A stretch of 64,000 nt of DNA, from NCBI RefSeq assembly GCF_902806685.2, contig NC_048563.1:2108001-2172000 (forward strand), in the 5' to 3' direction. The position numbers were made by a program, and so were the translations under genes. Positions 43,944-55,600 of this stretch are shown here, piece by piece (the first letter of the stretch is position 1; the number at the start of each line of letters is the position of its first letter). Source of the DNA: Maniola hyperantus. Its lineage: Eukaryota; Arthropoda; Insecta; Lepidoptera; Nymphalidae. The notes beneath the pieces are model-generated. The model ran no database searches, had not been told where the DNA came from, and saw only the letters and a list, made by a program, of their open reading frames with translations.

Positions 43944-46900
43944 GTATACGCTAGTACTTACATATAGGAGTTTTCTTGCGCATGTCGTTTGCTGAGCTTC
44001 ATATGGTTGTTGTAGCAGTCTCGGCTAGAGAAACTCTTGCCACACTCGCGACACTGGTGGGTGGCGCCCTCCTCCTTCTCTCTGTGGTTCCGCATGTGCC
44101 GCGCTAGGTTCCGTTTCCACTGGAACAGCTTGCCGCAGACTGGACACGGGTAGCTGAGCCCGTCGTGGATCACACTGGAAAATATTGCCGTTTGAAAAAA
44201 TCCAAATATTGCTATTTGAAATAACCAAGATATTGCTATTTGAAAAAGTCAAAATATTGCCTTTTAAAAGAAGCTCAATAGAACAGTGCGTGTTGCCAGT
44301 GATGACATGGATCCGAGACATGGTCGCTAACTATGGGCCTCATAAGAAAGCTCAGAGTCACTCAGCGGGCGATGGAGAGAGCTATGTGCGGAGTTTCTCT
44401 ACGTGATCAAATCAGACATGAGGAGATCCGTAGGAGAACTAGAGTAACCGACATAGCTCAACGGGTTGCGAAGCTGAAGTGGCAATGGGCAGGGCACATA
44501 GTTCGTACAATCGATACACGTTGGGATCCCAAGGTACTGGAATGGCGACCTCGCACCGAAAGACGCAGTGTTGGAAGGCCCTCCACTAGGTGGACGGACG
44601 ACATCAGACGAGTCGCAGGGAGCCGCTGGACTGTGGTGTCTGGAAGTCCCAACAAGAGACCTATGTCCAGCAGTGGACGTCTATCGGTTGATAATGATCT
44701 ACTATATATCTATACTACCTGTGGCTCCAAATACATAATCTAATTAGTACTCACACATGAGCTCTATAGCTTTTCTTGGAGTAGAACACTTTATCACATC
44801 CCTTGCAAGGAATCACCAGCTTCTCCTTTGGTTTGTCGTCTTTGTTCTGTGGTAGAATCCTGAAACAAGTCAAACCAACCGGTCCAGTGCGACTCGGACT
44901 CGCTCACAAAGGGTTCCGTATCTTCGTACAAGAAATAACACTGTAATTTTTAGGGTTCCATACCTCAAAAGGAAAAACGGAACTCTTATAGAATCACTTT
45001 GTTGTCTGCCTGTCCGTCGGTCAAGAAACCTACAGGGTACTTCCCGTTGACCTAGAACCATGAAATTTGGTAGGTAGGTAGGTCTTATAACAGACATTCG
45101 GGGAAAAAATCTGAAATCCGTGAATTTGTGGTTACATCACAAGAAAAAAATTAAAATGTGTTCATGAACAAATATTGCTATTTTCGACTTTCAAAGTAAG
45201 ATTGCTATACCAAGTGGGGTATCATATGAAAGGGGTTTACCTGTAAAACACAAACAGATTTTTACTTATTTTTGTGCATAATCGTTTTTGATTTATCGTG
45301 CAAAATGTCGAAAAAATACCACTGTAGTACGAAACCCTCGGTGGGCCAGTCTGACTAGCACTTTGCCGGTTTTTCCTTTTGAGGTACGGAACCCTAAAAT
45401 GTATGTAAGTTGAATACTTACTTGAGATGGTACTTCAGGGTCATTTTGTTGGCAAAGACCTTCCCGCAGCAATCACATTGCGGTTTCTCTTGATGCGTCA
45501 CACTTCTGTGGTATAGTAACTTGGCTTTTGTACTAGAAACACAAATAATAGTATAGATTAAATATTTGGATAAACATGAAAAGCGCATGCCGCCGGTAAA
45601 TCTTAAATGTGTGTGTGTGTGTCACAAAAAAATGTGTTCATGAACAAATAATTAGTTTTTTCAATTTTCAAAGTAAGATAACTGTACCAAGAGGGGTATC
45701 ATAATATGAAACCTGTATATTATTCTAAAACAGATTTAGGACAGTCCGGACAAACATTAACCGCTTCAATAGCATATTTTGCGCACTCGTGCGCTAACAA
45801 TCTTTTTCACCGTAGTTATCGAAAATGCTGTCTTATTCTTTTGAAATATAAACAAACACACTTTCACATTTATAATATGGGTAGTGAAAGTGATCCTTGC
45901 TTACCTAAAGGTTTTGTCAGGACAGTCCGGACAAACATTAACGGCTTCAATGGCATATTTTGCGCACTCGTGCGCTAACATGATCTTTTTCACCGTAGTC
46001 AGTAGATTGCATTCGCGACATCTGCAAAATAAGAATGTCGACACTTACTCAACGGAGCATGTCGCTCACTCACAAGCATCTCATAAAAACATCTTTACTT
46101 ACGCACAGGCATAAGTCAATGTGCACGCTTGCTGGCCAAAGTACGTACATTACAAACTTACTCAACGGAGCATGTGTCCCGCTAATACTCATCTTTATCT
46201 ACTTATTTACAAAATCTTTTTACTTATGCATCAGACAATAGAATAATCCGGCGAGAAAGTGTGTATAACTTACTCAACGGAGTTATTAATGAATACTCCG
46301 GCGAGTAAGTGGGTATAACACAATTTTACTAACCTGCAAGCCTTGCGATGTAGTTTTTCATGTAAATGTCGACACTTACTCATCGGAGCACGTTTCTACT
46401 TATTCAAAACCTATTTCCTTACTCAACGGAGTAAGTAATGCATACTCCGGCGAGTAAGTGGGGTATAACACAATTTTACTAACTTGTAAGCTATTAGATG
46501 TAGTTTTTTGTGTATTTTAATGTTATCCTTAGTAATAAAATACGCTTTGCAAATGTCACACTGGTAGTCGTTTTCGGATTTCTGAAAAACAAAAAATAAT
46601 TTCAGTCAAAAGCATATTATATATTCTGTCTCAAAAGATAAATCTTTCTTTCTTTCCAAATCTATCTATCTGTGTCTATAGATATGATGTGATTGTGATA
46701 GATTGCTAGTGTGTCCGACGCGCCACATTTGCTGTTCTTTATTTACCGGAGAGAGAATTACTTACTTACTCACTTGAGCACGTTTACACCTCATATGCAT
46801 CACCTGCTTTACTTATTACCAGCTAAAAATTTTCACCATTCTACTTACTCAGGGAGTAAGAATAATAAATAAATAAATCTAAATATATAAAAGGAAAAGG

Positions 46901-49900
46901 TGACTGACTGACTGATCTATCAACGCACAGCTCAAACTACTACTAGACGGATCGGACTGAAATTTGGCATGCAGATAGCTTATAATATGACATGGGTGTT
47001 CGCTAAGAAAGGATTTTTTGAAAATTCGACCCCTAAGGGGGTGAAATAGGGGTTTGAGGTTTTTGTAGTCCACGCGGACGAAGTCGCGAGCATAAGCTAG
47101 TAATAAATAATTTTTATTCATAAAATGTCGAAACTTACTCACCGGAGCATGTTTGCCGCTCATATGCGTCTCCATCTGCTTAGTCGTATTGAAGCCTATA
47201 AGGCAGTGCACACACTTGTTTTTCAGACGTAAAAACGCATCGCTCGCCGCGTCAGTCTGTCTGACGCGCCACATCTCCTCTTCGTCCATATTGTGCAGTT
47301 TAACTAGGTTTTCTGGAAGGTTTTTCAGCTTTCTGCTGCTTATTTTTGCCTGTGAAATATATGAAATAATACAAGGTTAAAAATATTCCTGTTTTATATA
47401 ATACTAGCGATTCGCCCCGGCTTCGCACGGGTAGCTTATTACAATTTTGTAGGGATCTTTTTTTTACATTTAAAATAAAATAGCTTATGTCACTCAGGAA
47501 TAATGTAGCTCTCTATTGGTGAAAGAATTTTCAAAATCGGTTCAGTAGTTCCAGAGATTACTTCCTACAAACAAACTTACAAACTTTACCTCTTTATAAT
47601 ATTAGTATACAAGTATTGTATATTAAACACAAATTCACAGTTTTTGGATTTCTCTATTTGTGCTAAAAGATATTGTTACCTGCCAAATCTCACGATTCTA
47701 GGTCAACGGGAAGTACCCTGCCCTATAGGATCTTATAAGTGTTCCTTTTTTCCTTTTGAAGTACAGATAACCCTAAAATTGCACACACACACACACATAC
47801 ACACACCACACAAACACACACACACACTGTTGTAATTATTGTGTATACATTTATTCTGTATTTTATTTATTGTGTAAGTCTATTCTGTTAAAATAGTTTT
47901 CATTATAATTTTAAGTAATCTCTTGTGGCCTTCTGTTAAAACTAGATTTAGATTTAAAAAATAGTTATGTAATTAGGCTGTTGATTACTTTCAAATAAAC
48001 AAAATAAAATAAAAACAAAATTGCTAAAAAACCTAAAACCCCGGAACCCATAAAATTTCAACAAACCTTATCAGATTTCTTTTTAACTTTCTTCTTTCTG
48101 CCTCTCTTTCTCTTGTTATCTTCTGTCTTCAACTGGGAGAGGGCCAGGTCATCGTCAGAGCTGTGCTGGGTCTGGTCCTGGGGGTAATCCTCTAAGCAGT
48201 ACTGTACTAGGTCCGATTGTGTGTCGTCCAACTCCTCCTTTACTTCTACTTCTATCAGAAGGTCAGGGTCTTCAACATCTTTTGGGAACCCTATAAAAGA
48301 ATAAAGATCTAAAAGTGGTAACCCAGTGTGTGCTACTACACTCAAAAAAAGCAAAAACCTCTGAAAGCACCCTCGCATTATTGCCTTTCTAATGAGACAC
48401 ATCGGTTGGATGGTTTCAAAGTCTATAACGAACAACGGTAGATTTTTTTTGCATTTTCTATATTAAGAAGATGTATAAAATCACTGGGAAGCGCAGCGTT
48501 GGAAGACCCCCCCATCCTCCCCCCCACAAGTTGGACGGACAATAGCAAACGAGTCTGCAGGGAGCCCTACTGCAAGAGACCGATGTCCAGCCGTGGACGT
48601 CTAGCACTACCCCTATTACAAATGCGAAAGTGTGTTTGTTTGTTGGTTTGTCCTTCAATCACGTCGCAATGGAGCAACGGATTGATTTGATTTTTCGCAT
48701 GGGTATAGTTTAAGCTCTGGAAAGTGACATAGGCTACTTTTTATCCCGGAAAATCAAAGAGTTCCCAGGGGTTTTTTAAAAACCTAAATCTAATTTTTGG
48801 AAATCTATTTAAAAGAATAAATATAAAGTACAAAATAAATTTTCAGAATCATAAATATCACTTGCTTTAACAGTGAAGGAAAACATCTTGAGGAGACCTG
48901 CATGCCTGAGAGTTCTCCATAATGTTCTCAAAGGTGTGTGAAGTCTACCAATCCGCACATGGCCAGCGTGGTAGACTATGGCCAAACCCTTCTCGCTCCG
49001 AGACGAGACCCGTGCTCTGTAGTGAGCCGGCGATGGGTTGATCATGATGATGACTCCCATGAATAGGCCCTTTTACTTACCAATCTCTTGCTCTTCAGTC
49101 TTTTCTACCTCATATTTGATTTCTTCCACCGGGGTTTCAAATTTGGGGGGTAGTTCAGAAAAAACCTCGAAAGTCTTCACTGAGAGCCGTTGGATTGCGT
49201 GACTAGACAGATCGGTGGGCGAATTGAGAAATGATTGCTGAAAATAGAAATAACTGGTCGAGTGTATGTCACCACTCTCATGGCCGAACATGAAGACCCT
49301 TTTTTTTAATAGAGAGCTTGTTTGCTCGCAAATGAGTAGGCGGGTCACCTGATGTTAAGTGATTACCGCCACCCATGAACATTTGCAGCACCAGAGGAAC
49401 CGCCGATGCATTGCCGGCCTTTTAAGAATTTGTTGGTCCGCTCCTTGAATATGCATATGTTGTAATCTAAAGGGAACACCTCAGAAGGGAGTTGATTCCA
49501 CAGTTTGCATGTGCGTGGAAAAAAGGACCCATTACACACGGTCGACTCCAGCAACCGTTACAATCTTTCCTTGCCTTGCCTATGGGCACAGAGTTGCGGT
49601 CAACATGGCAACTTCCATCAGTACCCATATTATAAATGCGAAAGTGTGTTTGTTTGGTGGTTTGTCCTTCAATCACATCGCAATGGAGCAAATGGATTGA
49701 CGTGATTTTTTGCATGGGTATAGTTAAAGAACTGGAAAGTGCCATAAGCTACTTTTTATCCCGGAAAATCAATGAGTACCCATGGGATTTTTAAAACCTT
49801 CATCTAGTTATATATAGGTCAAATGACTGATACTATATACCTTTTTAGAATAAGCTATCAGGATGTTGAAAGAGTTCATTATTTGGTGTCTGAACTTCAG

Positions 49901-50609
49901 AACACCCTGGATCATGGCCAGGCACTCCCAGCACACCTGAATTGTTAGCCCGTCAGGAACCTTGAAAAAGTTTTGATTATTTAAAAAACCTGCCAAGTCT
50001 GAGTCAGACTCAAATCAAACTTAATTATGCCTAAAAATAAAAAATAAATCTGTTTTGGAATGCACAGGTAAAGCCCTTTCATATGATGCCCCACTTGGTA
50101 TAGATTAGGGATATATTGGAGCGTGCTTGCTCAGAAGATGCCTTGAAGTTACCTACATAATCTACTTCTTAAAAGAAAAATTCCATCATGGTTTAGTATG
50201 TTACTTAATAAAAAATTGTAAACATCTTTCAAAGACCTTGAAAACTCGGTGATAAACCAGTTTTGAGAGTCAAAAAAGGTACAAAAATATTTTCCAATCA
50301 TGGCCGATCTAAAGATTTTTGTTCTTATCTTTACCAAAAAAACACGAAAACATGACTGAAAAGTCTTTCATTAGTACCGCAAAACGTAATTTTCCAGTTT
50401 TACAACTAATTACGTAACTTCTGATGTTTATACAAGTATTATTTACCAAAAGAAGATATATAAATTGATTAACTTACATCGATGTTTGCCAATATTTTGT
50501 AGCATTGTTTTACTTCTTCCTTATAAAACATTTTTCTATTGTAATTCAGACACCCCACACATATTCCGTTCACATTGTAGCCTTCAATATTTATGTTTAT
50601 TTCACTCAT
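40103..50609 (-). CDS. ZAD-domain C2H2 zinc-finger protein, 13 exons
   Basis: Probable nuclear DNA-binding regulator. Exons in transcript order: 50478-50609, 49841-49960, 49081-49237, 48067-48290, 47143-47349, 46484-46581, 45905-46021, 45422-45532, 44755-44859, 43962-44174, 43505-43616, 43133-43246, 41710-41862 and 40103-40240. That is fourteen segments if 49081 and 48067 are counted separately. All phases agree, giving about 666 residues. The ZAD dimerisation domain (CVGC at 17-20, CWEC at 54-57) is followed by an acidic linker and a basic stretch (KRKRGRKKKVKKK). About ten C2H2 fingers follow, among them CDICKAYFITKDNIKIHKKLH, CPVCGKLFQWKRNLARHMRNH, CRECGKSFSSRDCYNNHMK, CHFCGKKFATRWCMHDHIDW, and a final CPLCAATFSWQTSIYKHIK. 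Some fingers span introns. Start ATG 50609. ZAD fingers are an insect-expanded class; the exact orthologue is unknown to me. Confidence 0.9.
41192..41611 (+). repeat. GGTTCCGTACCTC repeat in the last intron of the ZAD gene
   Basis: A full copy lying opposite to the gene, preceded by accgacttccaaaaaggagg, which flanks some other copies. It ends 20 bp from the read-through stop at 41632. Confidence 0.75.
42126..42300 (+). mobile_element. tRNA-headed SINE family C, plus copy
   Basis: The head cctcaatagctcaacgggta and gtcgacggttcaaaccccgc resembles a tRNA with ctgaaaac at the anticodon position (Phe-like). It continues ctcctagcacaagctttacg and ggaaaggggaatattag into an A-rich tail. An inverted partner lies about 200 bp away. 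Confidence 0.7.
42495..42666 (-). mobile_element. tRNA-headed SINE family C, minus copy
   Basis: Near-exact reverse complement of 42126-42300, with the same tRNA-like head reading minus from 42666. The two ends do not pair as a real acceptor stem, so it is not annotated as a functional tRNA. Confidence 0.7.
42895..42955 (-). pseudogene. Decayed copy of a zinc-finger exon (from 43133-43246)
   Basis: Reading minus it encodes KPDGERQFEICRKFYK, against EPDGEHLCEICGKSYK in the real exon. The first zinc Cys is lost and the donor is gone (AAAGTG). It lies about 240 bp downstream of its parent in the intron. Confidence 0.8.
43909..43941 (+). repeat. Run of 33 G
   Basis: Uninterrupted G from 43909 to 43941, ending 20 bp before the splice donor of the zinc-finger exon 43962-44174. 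In the transcript this is a C run close to the 5' splice site. Confidence 0.9.
44280..44700 (+). mobile_element. RTE-like LINE 3' end in a ZAD-gene intron
   Basis: The frame reads MGLIRKLRVTQRAMERAM, VSLRDQIRHEEIRRRTRVTD, LKWQWAGHIVRTIDTRWDPK and RRSVGRPSTRWTDD. It is very close to the copy at 26158, but lies antisense to the host gene. Confidence 0.8.
44953..45373 (+). repeat. GGTTCCGTACCTC repeat copy
   Basis: Opposite to the gene. It is followed at 45374-45396 by the reverse complement of its own head (ccttttgaggtacggaaccc), so both ends carry the same sequence in opposite directions. Confidence 0.75.
45738..45825 (-). pseudogene. Partial copy of zinc-finger exon 45905-46021
   Basis: aggacagtccggacaaacat, taaccgcttcaatagcatat and ttgcgcactcgtgcgctaac repeat the real exon with few changes. 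The copy begins abruptly after cagattt of a GGTTCCGTACC repeat, and lacks the donor side and the acceptor. Confidence 0.88.
46034..46460 (-). pseudogene. Array of decayed exon-end copies in the ZAD gene
   Basis: cttactcaacggagcatgt at 46043 and 46154, and cttactcatcggagcacgt at 46375, repeat the 3' end and donor of exon 47143-47349 (cttactcaccggagcatgt). At 46321-46370 there is also a copy of the 3' end and donor of exon 46484-46581, encoding HLHEKLHRKACR against KIHKKLHLIAYK, at a spacing of about 150 bp. A further exon-end copy is at 46760-46816. Confidence 0.75.
47783..47828 (+). repeat. (CA)n microsatellite
   Basis: Imperfect ca/cacac run of about 45 bp in a ZAD-gene intron. Confidence 0.85.
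48480..49052 (+). mobile_element. LINE scrap, GATGCCCGCGA repeat and headless SINE A in tandem
   Basis: 48480-48605 is an RTE-like 3' scrap (gcgcagcgttggaagacccc). 48610-48790 is a GATGCCCGCGA-family copy. 48846-49052 is a family-A SINE lacking its tRNA head. All lie in a ZAD-gene intron. Confidence 0.65.
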
Positions 50610-51619
50610 TTTGCACCAAATTATTTTACCAACAATGGAAACTTCATGGCTTTCCTTCGGCCATTTTATTTGATTGTGAAAAACGTAGTGAATATATTCT
50701 CTTTGATTGTGAAGTTGTGAACTTTTATTCGGTGATTGTGAATTTGACAGTTAGTAGCCAAAATGACGTTCCATTGACATCTACTATAGATAACTTTTAT
50801 AAAGGTTAACGCACATATCCTTGTGTGTTGGTCACCACCATATCCAAGGTCACCACTCACCTACAAAACATCAAACGTAAAGAAGGAAAAGTAAGAAAGA
50901 TTGTTCCATGACAATATTCCTTGATTTCTGCTAGAACGACTTGCTACTCACAACTGTGCCGCTGTCTACTAACTATAAAAATTGTTCAAGAGCCTGCTCT
51001 AAGATGAGAAGAATTATACAATTTTTTTTTGTCAAATCTTATATTAACAGGCTTTTACATTTATGTATGTCAGCCAAAAAAATATTTATAATCCATAAAA
51101 AATGACTCCTCACGCGCCATTTTACCTAACTCTTCTATGAGTCAACTGACATGTCAAAATTACGGTTCATTTTTAAAACAAGGGGCTAAAATAAGGGCTA
51201 AAATCCTAAAATCGTACTTTTGACACGAAATTTGACACAAAAAGTTAAAATAGCACGTGTTAAGTTTAATTTTACGCGTTATATGCAGTGATAATGATAC
51301 TATAAGTCAATGGTTATATGTGCATATAAACTGTATGCCTACAGCTTTTTGTACTGTCATTTAAAGTAGGTATAAAGTTCTGTGTGAATGCAAAAACGGC
51401 CAACATCAATCCAGTGGTTTCTGAAGAAGCTTTAATTTTAATTTAATGTCGTCATAATCAACTGTTTACCCATGCTTCCTCCCATAACTAGTCCCTAAAA
51501 GGTACCACGAGTATTTTTTTACCAGTGGTTCCTCCGAGTCATAAGGTTGCATTGAATAAAAGAATAATCTGTTACAAAACAATTTAATGCAGGAACTTTA
51601 CCAATGTTGGTTTTTTGAT
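50610..51619. other. 5' flank of the ZAD gene
   Basis: Should contain its promoter. The only repeat recognised is a CACGCGCC-type MITE at about 51100-51290. No other gene seen. Confidence 0.4.
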
Positions 51620-52008
51620 AATTGGGTATTTGACTCCAATTTTTTATTACCTTATTATAGGTAAACTAGAATAAAAATAATGACGTAAACTGAAAAAACT
51701 AATTAAATCGATCAAATAACAAAAACGTTATAAGCATTTAAATATTTCTGATTAGACAAAGATAGCGATAACAGCAGTTTGACGTGACACCTACTAATGC
51801 CATAGTAGCTTCGTGCGGTTTCATACAAATTTTCGTTTTGCGAGAAAGGGATAGAAGACCCTCTCACTCCAAAATTAAAACGACTGTAACTTTGTAAATC
51901 TTTGTTGGATTTTAATATTTTTTCAGTGTAGGTACGTCATTATTTTTATCCTAGTTTATAATAAAGTAATAATATCTATCAAATTCAAAAGTAGGAAAAT
52001 ACCCAATT
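51620..52008. mobile_element. AATTGGGTATT MITE, copy 2
   Basis: The same ends and interior as 984-1353 (cttcgtgcggtttcatacaa, ttttgcgagaaagggataga), with a small internal insertion. Confidence 0.75.
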
Positions 52009-52159
52009 TAATAAAGAAGTACTAGCTAGTCGTGACATTGTAGCTGTCATTCTACCGTGGGGTCTTCTTCGCGATCTTCTCGATGAAAGATCGCGAAGAC
52101 CCTGAGTGCAGCGAGCCGGCGCGCGTCTCCCATAGCAAAACGAAACTCGAGTAGGTGAA

Positions 52160-52262
52160 GCTGAATGAAGGGACGACAGAGTGAGCTGCTTTACGAGCTA
52201 TTTATTGGTTCTTATAATGCACCAAGTGGTCGCACTCCCTTAGCTTGTCACCAGCTTGCAGC
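52160..52262 (-). pseudogene. Partial copy of the last GALT exon
   Basis: tacgagctatttattggttc, followed by ttataatgca and ctcccttagcttgtc, repeats the true 3' end of GALT (52637 onward) at a spacing of 444 bp. In minus sense it encodes DKLRECDHLVHYKNQ then stop, against DKLRKCDLLHYKNQ. Confidence 0.88.
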
Positions 52263-52299
52263 AAAACGAAAGTCGAGTGGGTGAAGATGAATGACCGAG

Positions 52300-52590
52300 C
52301 GATGAGCGAGCTGATCCTGCTCGAAGGCGGAGACATCAGGGCGGCGTTGATCAACGTCCTGATCCGTCTGACCAATAGTCCCTGGCGCTAGGACTTCGAG
52401 GTCGCGAGTGGCTGCACTTTCTCCAGGATGTGTCCAACGGGCGTCGCGCGAGAGAGGCACCGGCGTACGTTCTTTAGAGTTCCCGGAGCCTCTCAATAAC
52501 GTGCTGAAGAGGGCCACCGAGGGGGGTTTTAGTGGGTAGAAATCCCACATAACCCGATTGGGTATCTTTAGATTTGCCCCTCGAAGAAAA
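52300..52590 (-). mobile_element. Probable non-LTR element 3' fragment between the two GALT ends
   Basis: The minus frame reads LKPPSVALFSTLLRGSGNSK and TPVPLSRDARWTHPGESAAT. The sequence ends near tgggtagaaatcccacataa. The composition (GC-rich, protein-like) differs from its flanks. Family assignment is tentative. Confidence 0.4.
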
Positions 52591-52645
52591 AATAAAAGGT
52601 GAAGATGAATGAAGGGACGACAGAGTGAGTTGCATTACGAGCTAT

Positions 52646-55600
52646 TTATTGGTTCTTGTAATGCAGCAAATCGCACTTCCTCAGCTTGTCTGCAGCCTGC
52701 TCGGGAGTCAGGTCTCGCTGCGGCTGTGCCAGCATCTCATAGCCCACCATGAACTTCTTCACGGTGGCAGATCGCAGCAGTGGGGGGAGGTAGATGCCGT
52801 GGAAGAGCCAGTGGGGGGCGTCTCCTGGCTTGCGCGTTGGGCCGGTGGGGGCACCTGAAACAAATAAATCAGTAGGTACCCTTAATATACATGCGAAAGT
52901 GTATTTGTTTGTTGGTTTATTGGTTTGTTGGTTTTTCCTTCAATCACGTCGCAACAATGTAACGGATTGACGTGATTTTTTTGTATGGGTATAGATAAAG
53001 ACCTGGAGAGTGACATAGGCTACTTTTATCCCGGAAAATCAAAGAGTTCCCACGGGATTTTTAAAAACCTAATTCCACGCGGAGGAAGTCGCGTCGTTCG
53101 CGAAAGAGAGTCGTTGAATGACGAACCAATTGCGCGGCCGCATAGCCATCACCAGATAGACACTCACCATGCCAGCCCATGCTGTAAGGGAAGCTGCAGT
53201 GGAACAGGTTGTCATATTTCGTGCACAATTGCCTCATGATCTCAGCCAGCGACGTCTTTTGGTCTTCGTTCAGGTCAGACATTCGCTGTGGTCTGTTGTT
53301 TATGGGCAGAAGCATAGTTTCGTACGGCCACGCTGCCCAGTAGGGAACTAAGGCCACCCATTCAGAGTTTTGGATTACTATGCGCTCCTGAAAACGACAA
53401 ACTGTTTACAGCACACGGCCGAAAGTAATGTACATCGACCTTTAGGAGATTAGCAGATTTGCAGATTAGCAGAATATATTTGTAAAGCACTGTCTCGGTC
53501 GTTGAGATCTCCAAAACGTCATATACCTAGGTATGAGTGACAGAGACAACGCTCTATAATGCCGAAAAGTCATTCTAAAAGCCGAAGTACATTACTTTCG
53601 GCCGCGTACTGTACATATTGTTAAGTCAAAGGAAATAAAAGAAAGGAAAGGAAAGAAAAACTGGTCAAGTGCAAAAAAATATTTCAAGTGCGAGTCAGAC
53701 TCGCGCACCCAGTGTTCCGTACTACAGTCGTATTTTTTCGGTATTTTGCACGATAAATCAAAAACTATTAAACATAAAAATATTATAAAAATCAGTTTTA
53801 GAATGTACAGGTACCTATAGTCATATGATACCCCACTTGGTATCTTACTTTGAAAATTGAGAATACCAATTATTTTTTCATGAACACATTTTTTTGTGAT
53901 GTTACCACAAATTCCCACATTTCCCAAAAAACCACAACTATTTTGGACTTACCTTTGCACAAGTTTAAATAAATAAATAAATAAATAAACTTTTATTGCA
54001 GGCATAAGTACACCCATAATTGTGTGTTAGTACAGAAACAATTCCTTAACCTATGTTAGTACTTACTTATTACTAGCTTAAAAAATCTATTAAAAATATG
54101 CTCCTGAAAAAAGCATATTACACAGTTGAAGATTATCTAAATGATATAAAAGAGTGTGGATTTGACCTGCAGCTCGTTCCAGCAACGCACAGGACTGCAA
54201 ATACTATTTTATACATGGCATAATCTTGGACCTATATCAAATATTTGAAAAGAGCAACCGCCGAGTTTCTTGCTGGTTCTTCTCGGTAGGAAAGGCATTC
54301 CGAACCAGTGGTAGATGCATTCGACTATTCGAAAGTACTTGTAAAAGTTTATTCGTATAAAAAAGATTTTTATTTTATTTTATTCAAGGTTTTCGGATTC
54401 ATTCCTTTACTTGTGCTATAAGATCTACCTACCTTTCATGATTCTTGTTCAACGGGAAGTACTCTATAGGTGTTCCTGACAGACAGACAACAAAGTGATA
54501 AGGGTTCCTTTATCCTTTTGAGGTACGGAACCCTAAAAAGTAAAAAAAAACTCACTTTCTTTTTCATTTCCTGTACCAAATAATCCACTAGCAAAGGTTT
54601 TCCGAACTTTGTGTAGTATTCCTTTTGGCACCTTAAACAATAAGTACATTCATTATTTTTATTTTTATTTTTTATTCAGATACAAGTTAGCCCTTGACTG
54701 CAATCTCACCTGGTGGTAAGTGATGATGCAGTCTAAGATGATAGGGGGCTAACCTAGAAGGGGTATGGCAGTTTTTATTAAACCCATACCCCTTTGGTTT
54801 CTACACGGCATCGTACCGGAACGCTAAATCGCTTGGCGGCACGGCTTTGCCGGTAGGGTGGTAACTAGCCACGGCTGAAGCCTCCCACCAGACCAGGCCA
54901 GAAATTTAGAAATTATAAAATTGCAAACCCCTGCCAGGAATCGAACCCGGGACCTCCCACTATTAAGACCACAGCACAGCGCTCACCACTGCGCCAGGGA
55001 GGTCGTCAAGGAGATTTCTGGTAAGAATGAAGTTAGTCTGCAGTTGCCTGTTTGAAAGAGGCAAGAGCTAATCTCATGAAGGATTTTGAATCATCATCAT
55101 CATAATCAACCCATCGCCGGCTCACTACAGAGCACGGGTCTCCTTCTCAGCGTGAGAAGGGTTTTGGCCATAGTCTACCACGCTGGCCATGTGCGGATTG
55201 GTAGACTTCACACACCTTTGAGAACATTATGGAGAACTCTCAGGCATGCAGGTTTCCTCACGATGTTTTCCTTCACCGTTAGAGCAAGTGACATTTAATT
55301 AATTAAAACGCACATAACTCCGAAAAGTTAGAGGTGCGTGCCCGAGATCGAACCCCGACCTCCGATTAGAAGGCGGACGTCCTAACCACTAGGCTATCAC
55401 GGCTTTATCACGGATTTTGAATGGGATGTCAAAAATAAATTTCTTTCTGAGTGGGTAGGTAAATAATAAATAGAGGGTCTTCGAAAATTCGTAAAAACCA
55501 CATTCCTGAAAAAATACGCCATATTAGTTATTTCAAATTTGTATGACGTCACATCTACAGTGTGACAAGGCTCATTTGCCGCGTGGACAAAATGGGAACT

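Noticed and set aside
49467..49745. 92-codon minus ORF in a ZAD-gene intron
   Set aside because: It spans a GATGCCCGCGA repeat and a LINE tail. No coherent protein.
50465..50809. 114-codon plus ORF over the ZAD gene start
   Set aside because: Antisense to the well-supported first ZAD exon; hydrophobic composition from AT-rich sequence.
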